A DNA stretch of 64,000 nt, from contig CP179212.1 in assembly GCA_051201675.1 (NCBI GenBank), positions 1,612,001 through 1,676,000 of the forward strand, written 5' to 3'. The notes beneath the pieces were generated by a model. It worked only from the letters and a program-made list of their open reading frames with translations, ran no database searches and was not told the origin of the DNA. The DNA is from HTCC2207 sp002685195 (GTDB taxonomy: Bacteria; Pseudomonadota; Gammaproteobacteria; Pseudomonadales; Porticoccaceae). Shown here piece by piece: positions 26,958 through 34,357 of this stretch (its first letter is position 1; each line of letters opens with the position of its first letter). A program made the translations under genes and the position numbers.

Positions 26958-27410
26958 TCAGGATATAACACTAAGGCTCATCAAGATAGCATCCTCTCGA
27001 CCGAACTCCGTTGCATAATAGTCCTTCCGATTTCCAACGTCTTTAAATCCCAGCTTTTTGTAAAGCCTGATCGCGGAAAAGTTTGATACCCTCACCTCTA
27101 AATAAAGCTGCTTTGTATCACTAGAAAGGGTTTCGATAGCATCTCTTAGCAGCAACTCTCCATATCCTAAGCCATGAAAATCAGGGTGAATCGAAATATT
27201 TTGTAACTCTGCCTGACTAGCCGCCTCTAATACAGAAACAAAACCAATCACCGCGTCATTAACCGTGAGTACATTGATACATTGAAGAGACTCACTGAAT
27301 TGTTTCAGAGACCAGGCTGAGGGCGAGTTGACCTTCTCGATGCCAAACACAGATTCAATATCCGCGATGATCATTGGTCGAATGCTAGAAATCGATTTGG
27401 AGTACTTCAC
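26958..27410 (-). CDS. rimI: ribosomal protein bS18 N-alanine acetyltransferase
   Basis: A GNAT-family N-acetyltransferase (150 residues) that modifies the N-terminus of ribosomal protein S18. The acetyl-CoA-binding motif A is visible as ISIHPDFHGLGYG (about residues 75-87), and the downstream region YLEVRVSNFSAIRLYKKLGF is the classic RimI signature. It starts with GTG at 27410, overlapping the stop of the preceding psi-like gene (GTGA), so the two are translationally coupled. The same pair, holD-rimI, is adjacent in E. coli. The substrate gene, rpsR, is at about 40 kb. Confidence 0.92.
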   Translation of the reverse strand: MKYSKSISSIRPMIIADIESVFGIEKVNSPSAWSLKQFSESLQCINVLTVNDAVIGFVSVLEAASQAELQNISIHPDFHGLGYGELLLRDAIETLSSDTKQLYLEVRVSNFSAIRLYKKLGFKDVGNRKDYYATEFGREDAILMSLSVIS

Positions 27411-28153
27411 AGATCGTCAGATGGTTGGCTGGCTATTTTGTTTTCTTTCCAGGGTTGCAGGCGTTGCCAAGCCTCGCGCTTTAATTCGGGACGCTCAATC
27501 ATTTCCCCTAGAGAGGGGATAATTATCGCAGCTACACCTGCAGAAAGCTCGACGTTTCCGTCTTTAACACTGTCTTTCTGTTTTTCAGACAGAATCCACT
27601 GGGCACCAGCAGAACCGAAAATCAGCACGAGTTTAGTGTCACTACTATCTAATCTCGCACTCAACAGGGTGGCTATAAACTCCCTCGCCTCCTCTTTTCC
27701 ACCCGTCATGTTTTCGAATGGTGGCCACTGCGCGATCTCACATTGGGCTAACTTACCATCGCCCTGCCCCATCGCTATGAGAATATTAGACAACAACTGC
27801 GTTTGAACTGGATCAGGCAAAGCCTCCTCAATAGAGCAACACACTAACACCTCTTCAGTCGGCTGCCATAAGGCCAATTTAACTTCAATGTCTGATATGT
27901 TATCTTCCGATATCACCGCTGATGGAATAGCACTAACAGATACTACTGTTTTCTGATTTTTAGACTCTTCAATACTGCCACTGTCATCAGAATGAAGCTC
28001 CAGAAGCTTTTCCCGCGCGCCAGCAGAGTCTGACGCAGACAGAGTATCCAAAGGGTTAGAGTTTGGCTCTTCAACATCGAGTACTAAGTCTCGGGGAATG
28101 TATTCAACCACCCCAAGACTTTTTAAGTACTGATGGCGAAGCACCTCTTCCAC
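27407..28153 (-). CDS. putative DNA polymerase III psi subunit (divergent HolD)
   Basis: A 248-residue protein not immediately recognisable by motif. Three points suggest a divergent psi subunit of the clamp loader. It lies directly before rimI with a 4-base overlap, as holD does in E. coli. Its N-terminus (HQYLKSLGVVEYIPR) resembles the short psi peptide that ends in a Trp/Tyr-containing segment. The C-terminal half has the uracil-glycosylase-like pattern LVLIFGSAGAQWIL and a PSLGEMIERPELKREAWQ tail. A long psi protein of this kind, with a linker between N-terminal peptide and core, is known from pseudomonads. Residues 25-95 look unstructured. The start GTG overlaps the leuA stop by one base. 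Confidence 0.65.
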   Translation of the reverse strand: MEEVLRHQYLKSLGVVEYIPRDLVLDVEEPNSNPLDTLSASDSAGAREKLLELHSDDSGSIEESKNQKTVVSVSAIPSAVISEDNISDIEVKLALWQPTEEVLVCCSIEEALPDPVQTQLLSNILIAMGQGDGKLAQCEIAQWPPFENMTGGKEEAREFIATLLSARLDSSDTKLVLIFGSAGAQWILSEKQKDSVKDGNVELSAGVAAIIIPSLGEMIERPELKREAWQRLQPWKENKIASQPSDDL

Positions 28154-29700
28154 TAGACTCCTCCTAGTTGAGGATGTAATCGCCCTGGGTTTCTCATCAG
28201 TGTTAGGGCATGCAAATAAGCTTTGGCACTAGCAAATAAGATATCTGTATCTGCGCCTTGGCCATTAATGATTCGACCGTCTTTAGCTAGACGAACCGTG
28301 ACTTCACCTTGGGAGTCAGTGCCTTGGGTCACAGCATTAACAGAGTACACTTGCAACTCAGTCTCACTTTTAATCAATTTTTCAATAGCATTAAAAATCG
28401 CATCAACAGCCCCATCGCCAGTCGATTCAACTTGATGATCTTGTCCTTGGTAACGAATCACTATTGTGGCGTGGGGAAGCTGTCCTGATTTAGACAGAAC
28501 CTCTAAGTCAACAAGTAGTAATGCATCTTCTTCAGTACCCATTTGAACATCAGACACCAATGCCTGCAGATCTTCGTCAAAAATTTCGCGCTTCTTATCC
28601 GCCAAATCCTTAAATCGCCGAAATGCTTGATTGAAATCCTCTTTACTATTAAAGCTTATGTCCAAATCTTCTAGCCGAGCTGCAAACGCCGCTCGACCTG
28701 AGAGCTTACCCAAAGAAAGCTTGTTAGTAGTCCAACCCACATCTTCTGCCTTCATAATCTCGTAGGTCTCACGCATTTTTAAAATACCATCTTGGTGTAT
28801 ACCTGATTCATGGGCAAATGCGTTAGCACCAACGATCGCTTTATTAGGTTGCACAGGAAATCCAGTAATACTCGATACAAGTCTTGAAATAGGCACGATA
28901 TGGGAATGATCAACGCCAGTCTCAACAGGGTAGAGATCTTTACGAGTTCTAATCGCCATAACTAATTCTTCAAGCGAAGCATTGCCGGCTCGCTCACCAA
29001 GTCCGTTGATGGTGCACTCCACCTGTCGCGCGCCGTTCTGGACCGCAGCTAAGCTATTGGCTACTGCCAACCCTAAGTCATTATGGCAGTGCACTGAGAA
29101 TATCGCCTGATCTGCATTAGGCACCGTATTAAGTAATCGATGAATAATTGCACCATATTCTCCCGGAGCGGAGTACCCTACTGTATCTGGGAAATTGATG
29201 GTTTTGGCGCCTGCTTTAATAACAGCCTCGGTAATTCTGCACATAAATTCAAAGTCTGTGCGACTCGCATCTTCCAGAGAGAACTCAACATCATCCATAA
29301 GGTCACGGGCAGTTTTCACTGCACCAATCGCTTGAGCAAGAACATCATCAGGCTCCATCTGTAACTTGTACTTCATATGGATTGGCGATGTTGCAATAAA
29401 GGTATGAATCCGCCCTGCACTAGCTCCTTTAAGAGCTTCACCAGCACGCTCTATATCAGCTGTCATCGCTCTAGATAGGCTGCATATTCGGCTGTCTCGC
29501 ACAGTATCAGCGATCAGCTTTACCGCATCGAAGTCCCCTTGACTGGAAACTGCGAAACCGGCCTCAATAACATCGACATGCATCTTTTCGAGAAGTTTGG
29601 CGATCCTCAACTTCTCATCCTTGCTCATTGAAGCGCCGGGACTTTGCTCTCCATCGCGCAGGGTCGTATCGAATATAACTAATTTATCTTTTGTTGCCAT
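28153..29700 (-). CDS. leuA: 2-isopropylmalate synthase
   Basis: The first committed enzyme of leucine biosynthesis (acetyl-CoA + 2-oxoisovalerate), 515 residues from ATG 29700. The DRE-TIM signature TLRDGEQSPG (about residues 13-22), the second motif HCHNDLGLAVANSLAAVQNGA (about 200) and the C-terminal leucine-sensing LeuA dimer domain (about 385-510) are all present. An upstream in-frame extension to 29796 would add 32 unrelated residues, so I prefer the shorter start, which has AAGG upstream. A Leu-rich short ORF and a candidate promoter precede it (29848-30009), suggesting its own control. The stop overlaps the next gene's GTG. Confidence 0.95.
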   Translation of the reverse strand: MATKDKLVIFDTTLRDGEQSPGASMSKDEKLRIAKLLEKMHVDVIEAGFAVSSQGDFDAVKLIADTVRDSRICSLSRAMTADIERAGEALKGASAGRIHTFIATSPIHMKYKLQMEPDDVLAQAIGAVKTARDLMDDVEFSLEDASRTDFEFMCRITEAVIKAGAKTINFPDTVGYSAPGEYGAIIHRLLNTVPNADQAIFSVHCHNDLGLAVANSLAAVQNGARQVECTINGLGERAGNASLEELVMAIRTRKDLYPVETGVDHSHIVPISRLVSSITGFPVQPNKAIVGANAFAHESGIHQDGILKMRETYEIMKAEDVGWTTNKLSLGKLSGRAAFAARLEDLDISFNSKEDFNQAFRRFKDLADKKREIFDEDLQALVSDVQMGTEEDALLLVDLEVLSKSGQLPHATIVIRYQGQDHQVESTGDGAVDAIFNAIEKLIKSETELQVYSVNAVTQGTDSQGEVTVRLAKDGRIINGQGADTDILFASAKAYLHALTLMRNPGRLHPQLGGV

Positions 29701-29847
29701 GATCTTATCTACCTTTTTAGACGCCATACCAAATGACGACGTACATTGTAGAGCGCAATATAACTTTTGTCTTATTTGCGTGTACACGTTTCTCAAAATG
29801 ACAATTAATGTTCTTTGTAACGCACAGTTTAACGAATCGCGCTCGTT

Positions 29848-29928
29848 TTATAGTATTTTTTTGAGGTATAACAGTAGATGCCCCTCAGGGCAGTAGAAGA
29901 AGAACAACGCTAGTGACGGCCACATCAT
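29848..29928 (-). CDS. candidate leuA leader peptide, 26 aa
   Basis: A short minus-strand ORF between pssA and leuA encodes a peptide that begins MMWPSLALFFFYC and ends HLLLYLKKIL. The end has four Leu codons within five (CTA CTG TTA TAC CTC), the arrangement expected of a leucine-sensing attenuator peptide. A 5-bp hairpin (TGCCC/GGGCA) lies inside it just before the Leu run. The seven bases around the CTC codon (CTCAAAA) can pair with TTTTGAG about 60 bases downstream. Against it: no good ribosome-binding site is visible and no U-tailed terminator lies between it and leuA. A candidate only. Confidence 0.45.
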   Translation of the reverse strand: MMWPSLALFFFYCPEGHLLLYLKKIL

Positions 29929-29980
29929 TAAAAATGCAGTCTAGAGGTAAATTGTTTTCACCAGAAAAATTCATGTGGCA

Positions 29981-30009
29981 ATTTAAGCAGATTTCGTCTC
30001 TAAATCCAA
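29981..30009 (-). promoter_or_regulatory. candidate promoter of the leuA leader transcript
   Basis: On the minus strand: TTGGAT, a 17-base spacer and TTAAAT, starting about 10 bases after the pssA stop. Transcription from here would give a leader of about 270 bases before the leuA ATG, including the Leu-rich short ORF. Confidence 0.35.
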
Positions 30010-30020
30010 GTACGCTGGCC

Positions 30021-30803
30021 TTAGTTCTTCCGAATCGCCTTGTAAAGGACCATCAGTGGAGCTGAAAAAGCAAAGGTTAAAGCCATGGCAAACAAGATCC
30101 GAGGAGGATCAATAGTAATAACGACAAATCCCATAACCGCAGACAAGATAACCACAAAGGGAACCTTACCGCGCATATCCAGTTCTTTGAAACTCGGGTA
30201 TTTGAAATTAGACACCATTAACAAACCAGCGATGGCTGTGATAACAGCCCCTAAACTAGACAACCACAAGGATGGGCTCAAATCATAGACCGACCAGACA
30301 AAACCAGCGACCAAAGCTCGAGCTACAGGACTTGGCAGACCAGTAAATACCTTACCATCGGAGCTGCTCGCCTGGACATTAAACCTTGCAAGACGAAGAG
30401 CAGCACAGGAAGCATAAACAAAGGCAGCGGCTAGTCCTAGCTTGCCAAGACTGCTGACTCCCCAACCATAGGCGACTACAGCAGGCGCAACACCAAAAGA
30501 TACCATGTCAGACAGACTGTCATACTGAACACCGAAATCACTTTGAGTATTAGTCATGCGCGCTACCCGCCCATCAAGCCCATCAAAGATCATAGCGGCA
30601 AAGATAGCCATGGCAGCCCACTCATACTGTCCACTAAACCCAGATAGAACAGCGTAAAAACCAGCGAATAAGGCACCAGTGGTCAGGAGGTTAGGTAAAA
30701 GATAGATACCCTTTCGAGCCGGTCTTGAAGTCGCATTCTGATCAGAGCGTCCGCTCTGCTCAAGATTTACCACTTTTTCTGCCGTATCCTTCTTCTTAAT
30801 CAT
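30021..30803 (-). CDS. pssA: CDP-diacylglycerol-serine O-phosphatidyltransferase
   Basis: Makes phosphatidylserine, the precursor of phosphatidylethanolamine, in the inner membrane. At 260 residues with six or more membrane helices it is the integral-membrane type II enzyme, not the E. coli PLD-like PssA. The CDP-alcohol phosphotransferase motif is intact (DGLDGRVAR...GVQYDSLSD, about residues 75-100). The first 30 residues are polar and cytosolic. In pseudomonads pssA follows ilvI-ilvH-ilvC; here it follows ilvI-ilvH and a phosphatase gene. Confidence 0.94.
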   Translation of the reverse strand: MIKKKDTAEKVVNLEQSGRSDQNATSRPARKGIYLLPNLLTTGALFAGFYAVLSGFSGQYEWAAMAIFAAMIFDGLDGRVARMTNTQSDFGVQYDSLSDMVSFGVAPAVVAYGWGVSSLGKLGLAAAFVYASCAALRLARFNVQASSSDGKVFTGLPSPVARALVAGFVWSVYDLSPSLWLSSLGAVITAIAGLLMVSNFKYPSFKELDMRGKVPFVVILSAVMGFVVITIDPPRILFAMALTFAFSAPLMVLYKAIRKN

Positions 30804-30856
30804 GACAAACTCTTATTGAAATAAATTTTCAGGGTGTGATTATACGTTAACAAGGC

Positions 30857-31648
30857 TTAAGCTTCCAAAAGCTGCTTTTGCAGGCTGTCTAGGTCATCTT
30901 GAGACAATCCCAAGCCCCCTTTTAAATAGTGATTCATCGAGCCGTAACGGTCATCAATAGCATCAAGGAAAGCAACAATATTATCTTCATGGACAGACAC
31001 ATAGGGAGTCAACCACTCTCTATCCCAATTATCGACTTTTGCATCACGCAAATGCCCTTCTATAATTTCTATCAGTCTACTCGAATCATAATGCTGCTGA
31101 GTTAGTAAGTAGTCCTCAACAATGGTTTGGCGCGGCACATCCAACGCAGCCAGTATCAATGCTGCAGCCATCCCGGTACGATCCTTGCCTGCAGAGCAAT
31201 GGAAAACACTTGTATGATTAGCGTTATCTACAATATGCCTCATAAAGCGACTAAAAGCCGGTATGACCACATCAATACAAGACCGATAAGAGTTAACAAC
31301 AAGATCATGGGATGAGTCAGGTGTTAAAGCGCCTTCAAAAAGAAACTCCCAAAACCGTGAAATATCACCAATAGATATTTGATAATCATCAATAAACTCC
31401 GCTCGGATTGCCTGACTCGGAGACTGACTCTGTTCTTCATTTCGACGAAAATCATGGATTTTGTTAACGCCAATGTGCTCGAGGGTATCCAAGTCTTTTT
31501 CACTGAGATTAGCAAGATGCCCACAACGCAGTATTTTACGCCACTTGACTCGCTGACCGTCATTATTGACATATCCACCTAAGTCACGAAAATTAACCCC
31601 ACCATCAAGCGCAACAACCCTTGAAAACTCGCCAGTATCGGACATCAC
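30857..31648 (-). CDS. tyrosine/serine-type protein phosphatase (Y_phosphatase3 family)
   Basis: A 263-residue phosphatase of the dual-specificity-like bacterial family. The N-terminal NFRDLGGY motif (about residues 19-26) and the active-site P-loop HCSAGKDRTG (nucleophilic Cys, then the C-x5-R arginine, about residue 155) are intact. Substrates could be phosphotyrosine proteins or phosphoinositides; the sequence does not decide. It sits between ilvH and pssA, the position usually occupied by ilvC in related bacteria, so it may be an insertion into the operon. No signal peptide is seen, so it should be cytosolic. Confidence 0.9.
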   Translation of the reverse strand: MMSDTGEFSRVVALDGGVNFRDLGGYVNNDGQRVKWRKILRCGHLANLSEKDLDTLEHIGVNKIHDFRRNEEQSQSPSQAIRAEFIDDYQISIGDISRFWEFLFEGALTPDSSHDLVVNSYRSCIDVVIPAFSRFMRHIVDNANHTSVFHCSAGKDRTGMAAALILAALDVPRQTIVEDYLLTQQHYDSSRLIEIIEGHLRDAKVDNWDREWLTPYVSVHEDNIVAFLDAIDDRYGSMNHYLKGGLGLSQDDLDSLQKQLLEA

Positions 31649-31757
31649 TTATTATTTCCTTAGCCATTTTTATTCAGTATTGCACAACAAAAAAATCAAA
31701 ACGACCTTTATTAATCGATCATTAACTTTGTCTTGTGGCCAATACTACTTTTGTTTT

Positions 31758-32252
31758 TCAGGCGCGAACAAATTTATCACCTCGAGAAATACCTGAAACT
31801 CCGCTACGCACAACTTCCATGATACCCATATGGCTAACCGCCTCAACAAAAGCATCTAACTTCTCTGTATCCCCCGCTAGTTGAACAGTGTAAGTGGACG
31901 GGGTAACGTCAATAATGTGCCCTCTGAAGATCTCAACACAACTCTTCAATTCAGTGCGACTATCGTTCTCACTAGCTTTAACCTTCACCAACATCAGTTC
32001 ACGTTCAATGTGCGCACCTTCAGTCAGGTCTACAACCTTGATCGTATCGATCAGTTTATGTAGTTGCTTGACTATTTGCTCAGCCATCTTTGAATCGCCC
32101 TGGGTGGTCAATGTGAGCCGAGACAGTGTCTCATCATCAGTCGGAGCTACCGTAAGAGTGTCAATGTTATACCCTCTTTGAGAGAACAGCCCAACCACGC
32201 GAGATAAAGCACCGAATTCGTTTTCCATCAATATGGAGATTATTCTCTTCAT
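31758..32252 (-). CDS. ilvH: acetolactate synthase small (regulatory) subunit
   Basis: The regulatory subunit that confers valine feedback sensitivity on acetohydroxyacid synthase III. At 164 residues it has the usual length, with an N-terminal ACT domain (RIISILMENEFGALSRVVG; GYNIDTLTVAPTDD) and a C-terminal domain ending at VSGISRGD. Its ATG overlaps the ilvI stop by one base (TAATG), so it is translationally coupled to ilvI. It is intact, although ilvI carries a frameshift. Confidence 0.96.
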   Translation of the reverse strand: MKRIISILMENEFGALSRVVGLFSQRGYNIDTLTVAPTDDETLSRLTLTTQGDSKMAEQIVKQLHKLIDTIKVVDLTEGAHIERELMLVKVKASENDSRTELKSCVEIFRGHIIDVTPSTYTVQLAGDTEKLDAFVEAVSHMGIMEVVRSGVSGISRGDKFVRA

Positions 32253-33986
32253 TAGGTTCTCTCCGTCTTACTAAGCCATAAGTCTCTCATTGACCCGCCA
32301 GGCATATGCATTGGGTAAACATGCTCTGAACGATCAATACAAATATCCATGAACACCACTCTATCCTTCATGGCAAAACATTCGCGCATCTTGTCTTCGA
32401 GCTCATTAAATTTAGTGATTTTCATACCGACGTGACCATAGGCTTCTGCCAAGGCCACAAAATCAGGTAATGACTCTTCATAAACACTCTGAGAGTAGCG
32501 GCTGTTATATTGCATATCCTGCCACTGCCTCACCATCCCAAGCGCGGCATTATTGAGGTTGATAATCTTCACCGGTAGATTGTGCTGAGTACAGGCTGAC
32601 AGCTCTTGAATACACATCTGAATACTGCCTTCACCGGTAACACAAGCAACATCTGTATCTGGAAACGCTAACTTAGCGCCCATAGCTGAAGGTAATCCAA
32701 AACCCATGGTTCCTAAGCCGCCAGAGTTAATCCATTGTCGAGGGTGATCGAATAAATAATATTGAGCTGCAAACATTTGATGTTGGCCAACATCAGAGGT
32801 AATGATGGCTTTGCCACCAGTAATCTTGTAAAGCATTTTGATTACATCTTGAGGCTTTATGGTTTCACCACTACTTTCTTCGTATCGCGAAGCTGTGTAC
32901 AAACCATGCTTTGCTCTCCACTCATCGATCTGCTGCCACCAATTAGATATAGCTTCGGTATCTGGTGAGATATCAGATTGCTCGATTAAACTTAATATCT
33001 CTTTTAATACTGAAGTACAGGTGCCAACAACAGGAATGTCCGCCTCCACATTTTTTGACACCGATGTGGGATCAATATCTACATGAATAATGGTTGCCAT
33101 TGGGCAAAACTTTTCTAACTCGTTAGTCACTCGATCATCAAACCGGGCACCCACAGCAAAAATAACATCCGCATGATGCATGGCTGTATTGGCTTCAAAA
33201 GTTCCATGCATGCCAAGCATTCCAATGAACTGCCTGTCTGTTCCAGGGTAGCCGCCTAAGCCCATGAGCGTATTGGTAACGGGGAAATTTAGCTTACGAG
33301 CAACGGCAATAAGATGCTCCGCGGCGTTGTCGATGACAATCCCACCACCGGTATAAATAACTGGACGCTTTGCTTCCAAGAGAGTTTTTACTGCTCTTTT
33401 TATTTGCCCCCGATGACCTTTCTCGCTGGGCTGATAAGAACGCATTTTTACTTCATTAGGAAAGTCGTAAGGCACCTTATAATTTGGCTCAGTAACATCT
33501 TTGGGGATATCCACAACAACAGGGCCAGGACGACCTGTCGCCGCTATGTAGTATGCCTTGGCGATTGTGGCAGCTATGTCCTCTGCCCTCGTCACTAAAA
33601 AACTATGTTTGACGATAGGTCGAGAAACCCCAACCATATCGGTTTCTTGGAATGCATCTTGGCCAATTTTACTGGAGGGTACCTGACCAGAAATAATCAC
33701 TAAGGGAATGGAGTCCATGTATGCTGTGGCTATACCAGTGATAGCATTAGTCGCTCCAGGGCCGGAGGTGACCAAGGCAGTGCCAACTTCCCCTGTTGCT
33801 CTAGAAAAACCATCAGGCGTGAACAGCGGCTTGCTCATGCCGCACCAATAAATGTACGACCTCTTCCTGCCTATAGATGGCATCATAAATATGTAATGCT
33901 GCACCGCCTGGGTATCCCCAAACATGCTTGACACCAACATCTTTTAAAGCACGGATTAATATGTCACCGCCAGATAAATGTTCCAC
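32252..33986 (-). CDS. ilvI: acetolactate synthase large subunit, frameshifted after codon 57
   Basis: The ThDP-dependent enzyme that starts valine/isoleucine/leucine synthesis. The genuine start is GTG 33986, with GAGGAG just upstream. The first 57 residues are normal (GGDILIRALKDVGVKHVWGYPGGA, then RHEQAAVHA with the ThDP-activating glutamate E51) but run into a TGA at 33813-33815. Homology resumes in another frame from 33814 (DGFSRATG) to the normal stop, 520 residues. The conserved HAADG becomes HA-DG with one Ala missing, as if two bases were lost near 33815. The joined length would be the usual ~577. An apparent start at 33940 yields an unrelated N-terminus. Either a sequencing/assembly error or an inactivating mutation. 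Confidence 0.85.
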
Positions 33987-33995
33987 AGTTACTCC

Positions 33996-34154
33996 TCACA
34001 AATAGTGTTGTGTAGAAAGTGTTCCGGCAAACATAGGCTGTAACATCAAAATAGACACCGCGATTGCGGTAAACCCAGTCACACCGGTAAGTGTATTTAA
34101 ACTGGCATTAGGGCTATTGGTAATAGCGCCATCTTTGTTGATGACCAGCGACAT
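33996..34154 (-). CDS. small ORF (52 aa, one membrane segment) coupled to ilvI
   Basis: A 52-codon ORF begins at ATG 34154 with AGG 8 bases upstream. It ends in a TGA that overlaps the ilvI ribosome-binding site, 9 bases before the ilvI GTG, a layout typical of translational coupling. The predicted peptide has a polar N-terminus (SLVINKDGAITNSPNAS) and one hydrophobic stretch (about residues 27-44, TGFTAIAVSILMLQ and onward). Branched-chain residues make up roughly a quarter, which is not enough to claim a classical attenuator peptide. It could be a real small membrane protein or a translated leader. I do not recognise homologues. Confidence 0.45.
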   Translation of the reverse strand: MSLVINKDGAITNSPNASLNTLTGVTGFTAIAVSILMLQPMFAGTLSTQHYL

Positions 34155-34215
34155 TGGTAACGCCTGCCTGGTTCTCTTTCATAAAATCTTAGACCGGTAA
34201 GTCCAAGAGGACAGA

Positions 34216-34243
34216 ATACTAACAGTTTTATTATGTTAGTCAA
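34216..34243 (-). promoter_or_regulatory. candidate sigma-70 promoter of the ilvIH operon
   Basis: On the minus strand: TTGACT, a 16-base spacer and TAGTAT, about 60 bases upstream of the small ORF that precedes ilvI. An alternative -10 (TATTCT) has a 19-base spacer. It is the best match in the divergent region between ilvI and the lipoprotein amidohydrolase gene. Confidence 0.45.
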
Positions 34244-34357
34244 TGAGTTATAAGATTTAATTCAATGAGTATTACAACTTTTCTTGAAAATCGTTTGACA
34301 AATTTTTAACTCCTGAGCGACTATAGCCGCTCACAAAAAGTCACGGAGTTTGGATTA

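Noticed and set aside
29701..29796. 32-residue N-terminal extension of LeuA
   Set aside because: The extension is unlike LeuA N-termini, while ATG 29700 directly precedes the conserved KLVIFDTTLRDGEQ segment.
33805..33825. Programmed +1 frameshift at GCC-UGA in ilvI, as in prfB
   Set aside because: No slippery codon, no internal Shine-Dalgarno, and one conserved alanine would be missing; deletion or sequence error is simpler.
33815..33940. N-terminal segment MLVSSMFGDTQ... of the apparent long ilvI-frame protein
   Set aside because: It is an out-of-frame reading of the true ilvI start region; the homologous N-terminus is in the other frame from GTG 33986.
34285..34327. Exact TTGACA upstream of the lipoprotein amidohydrolase as a promoter -35
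   Set aside because: The only -10-like hexamer (TATAGC) is 21 bases away, too far, and the alternative TTGAAA-N16-TTTAAC is weak; no call was made.
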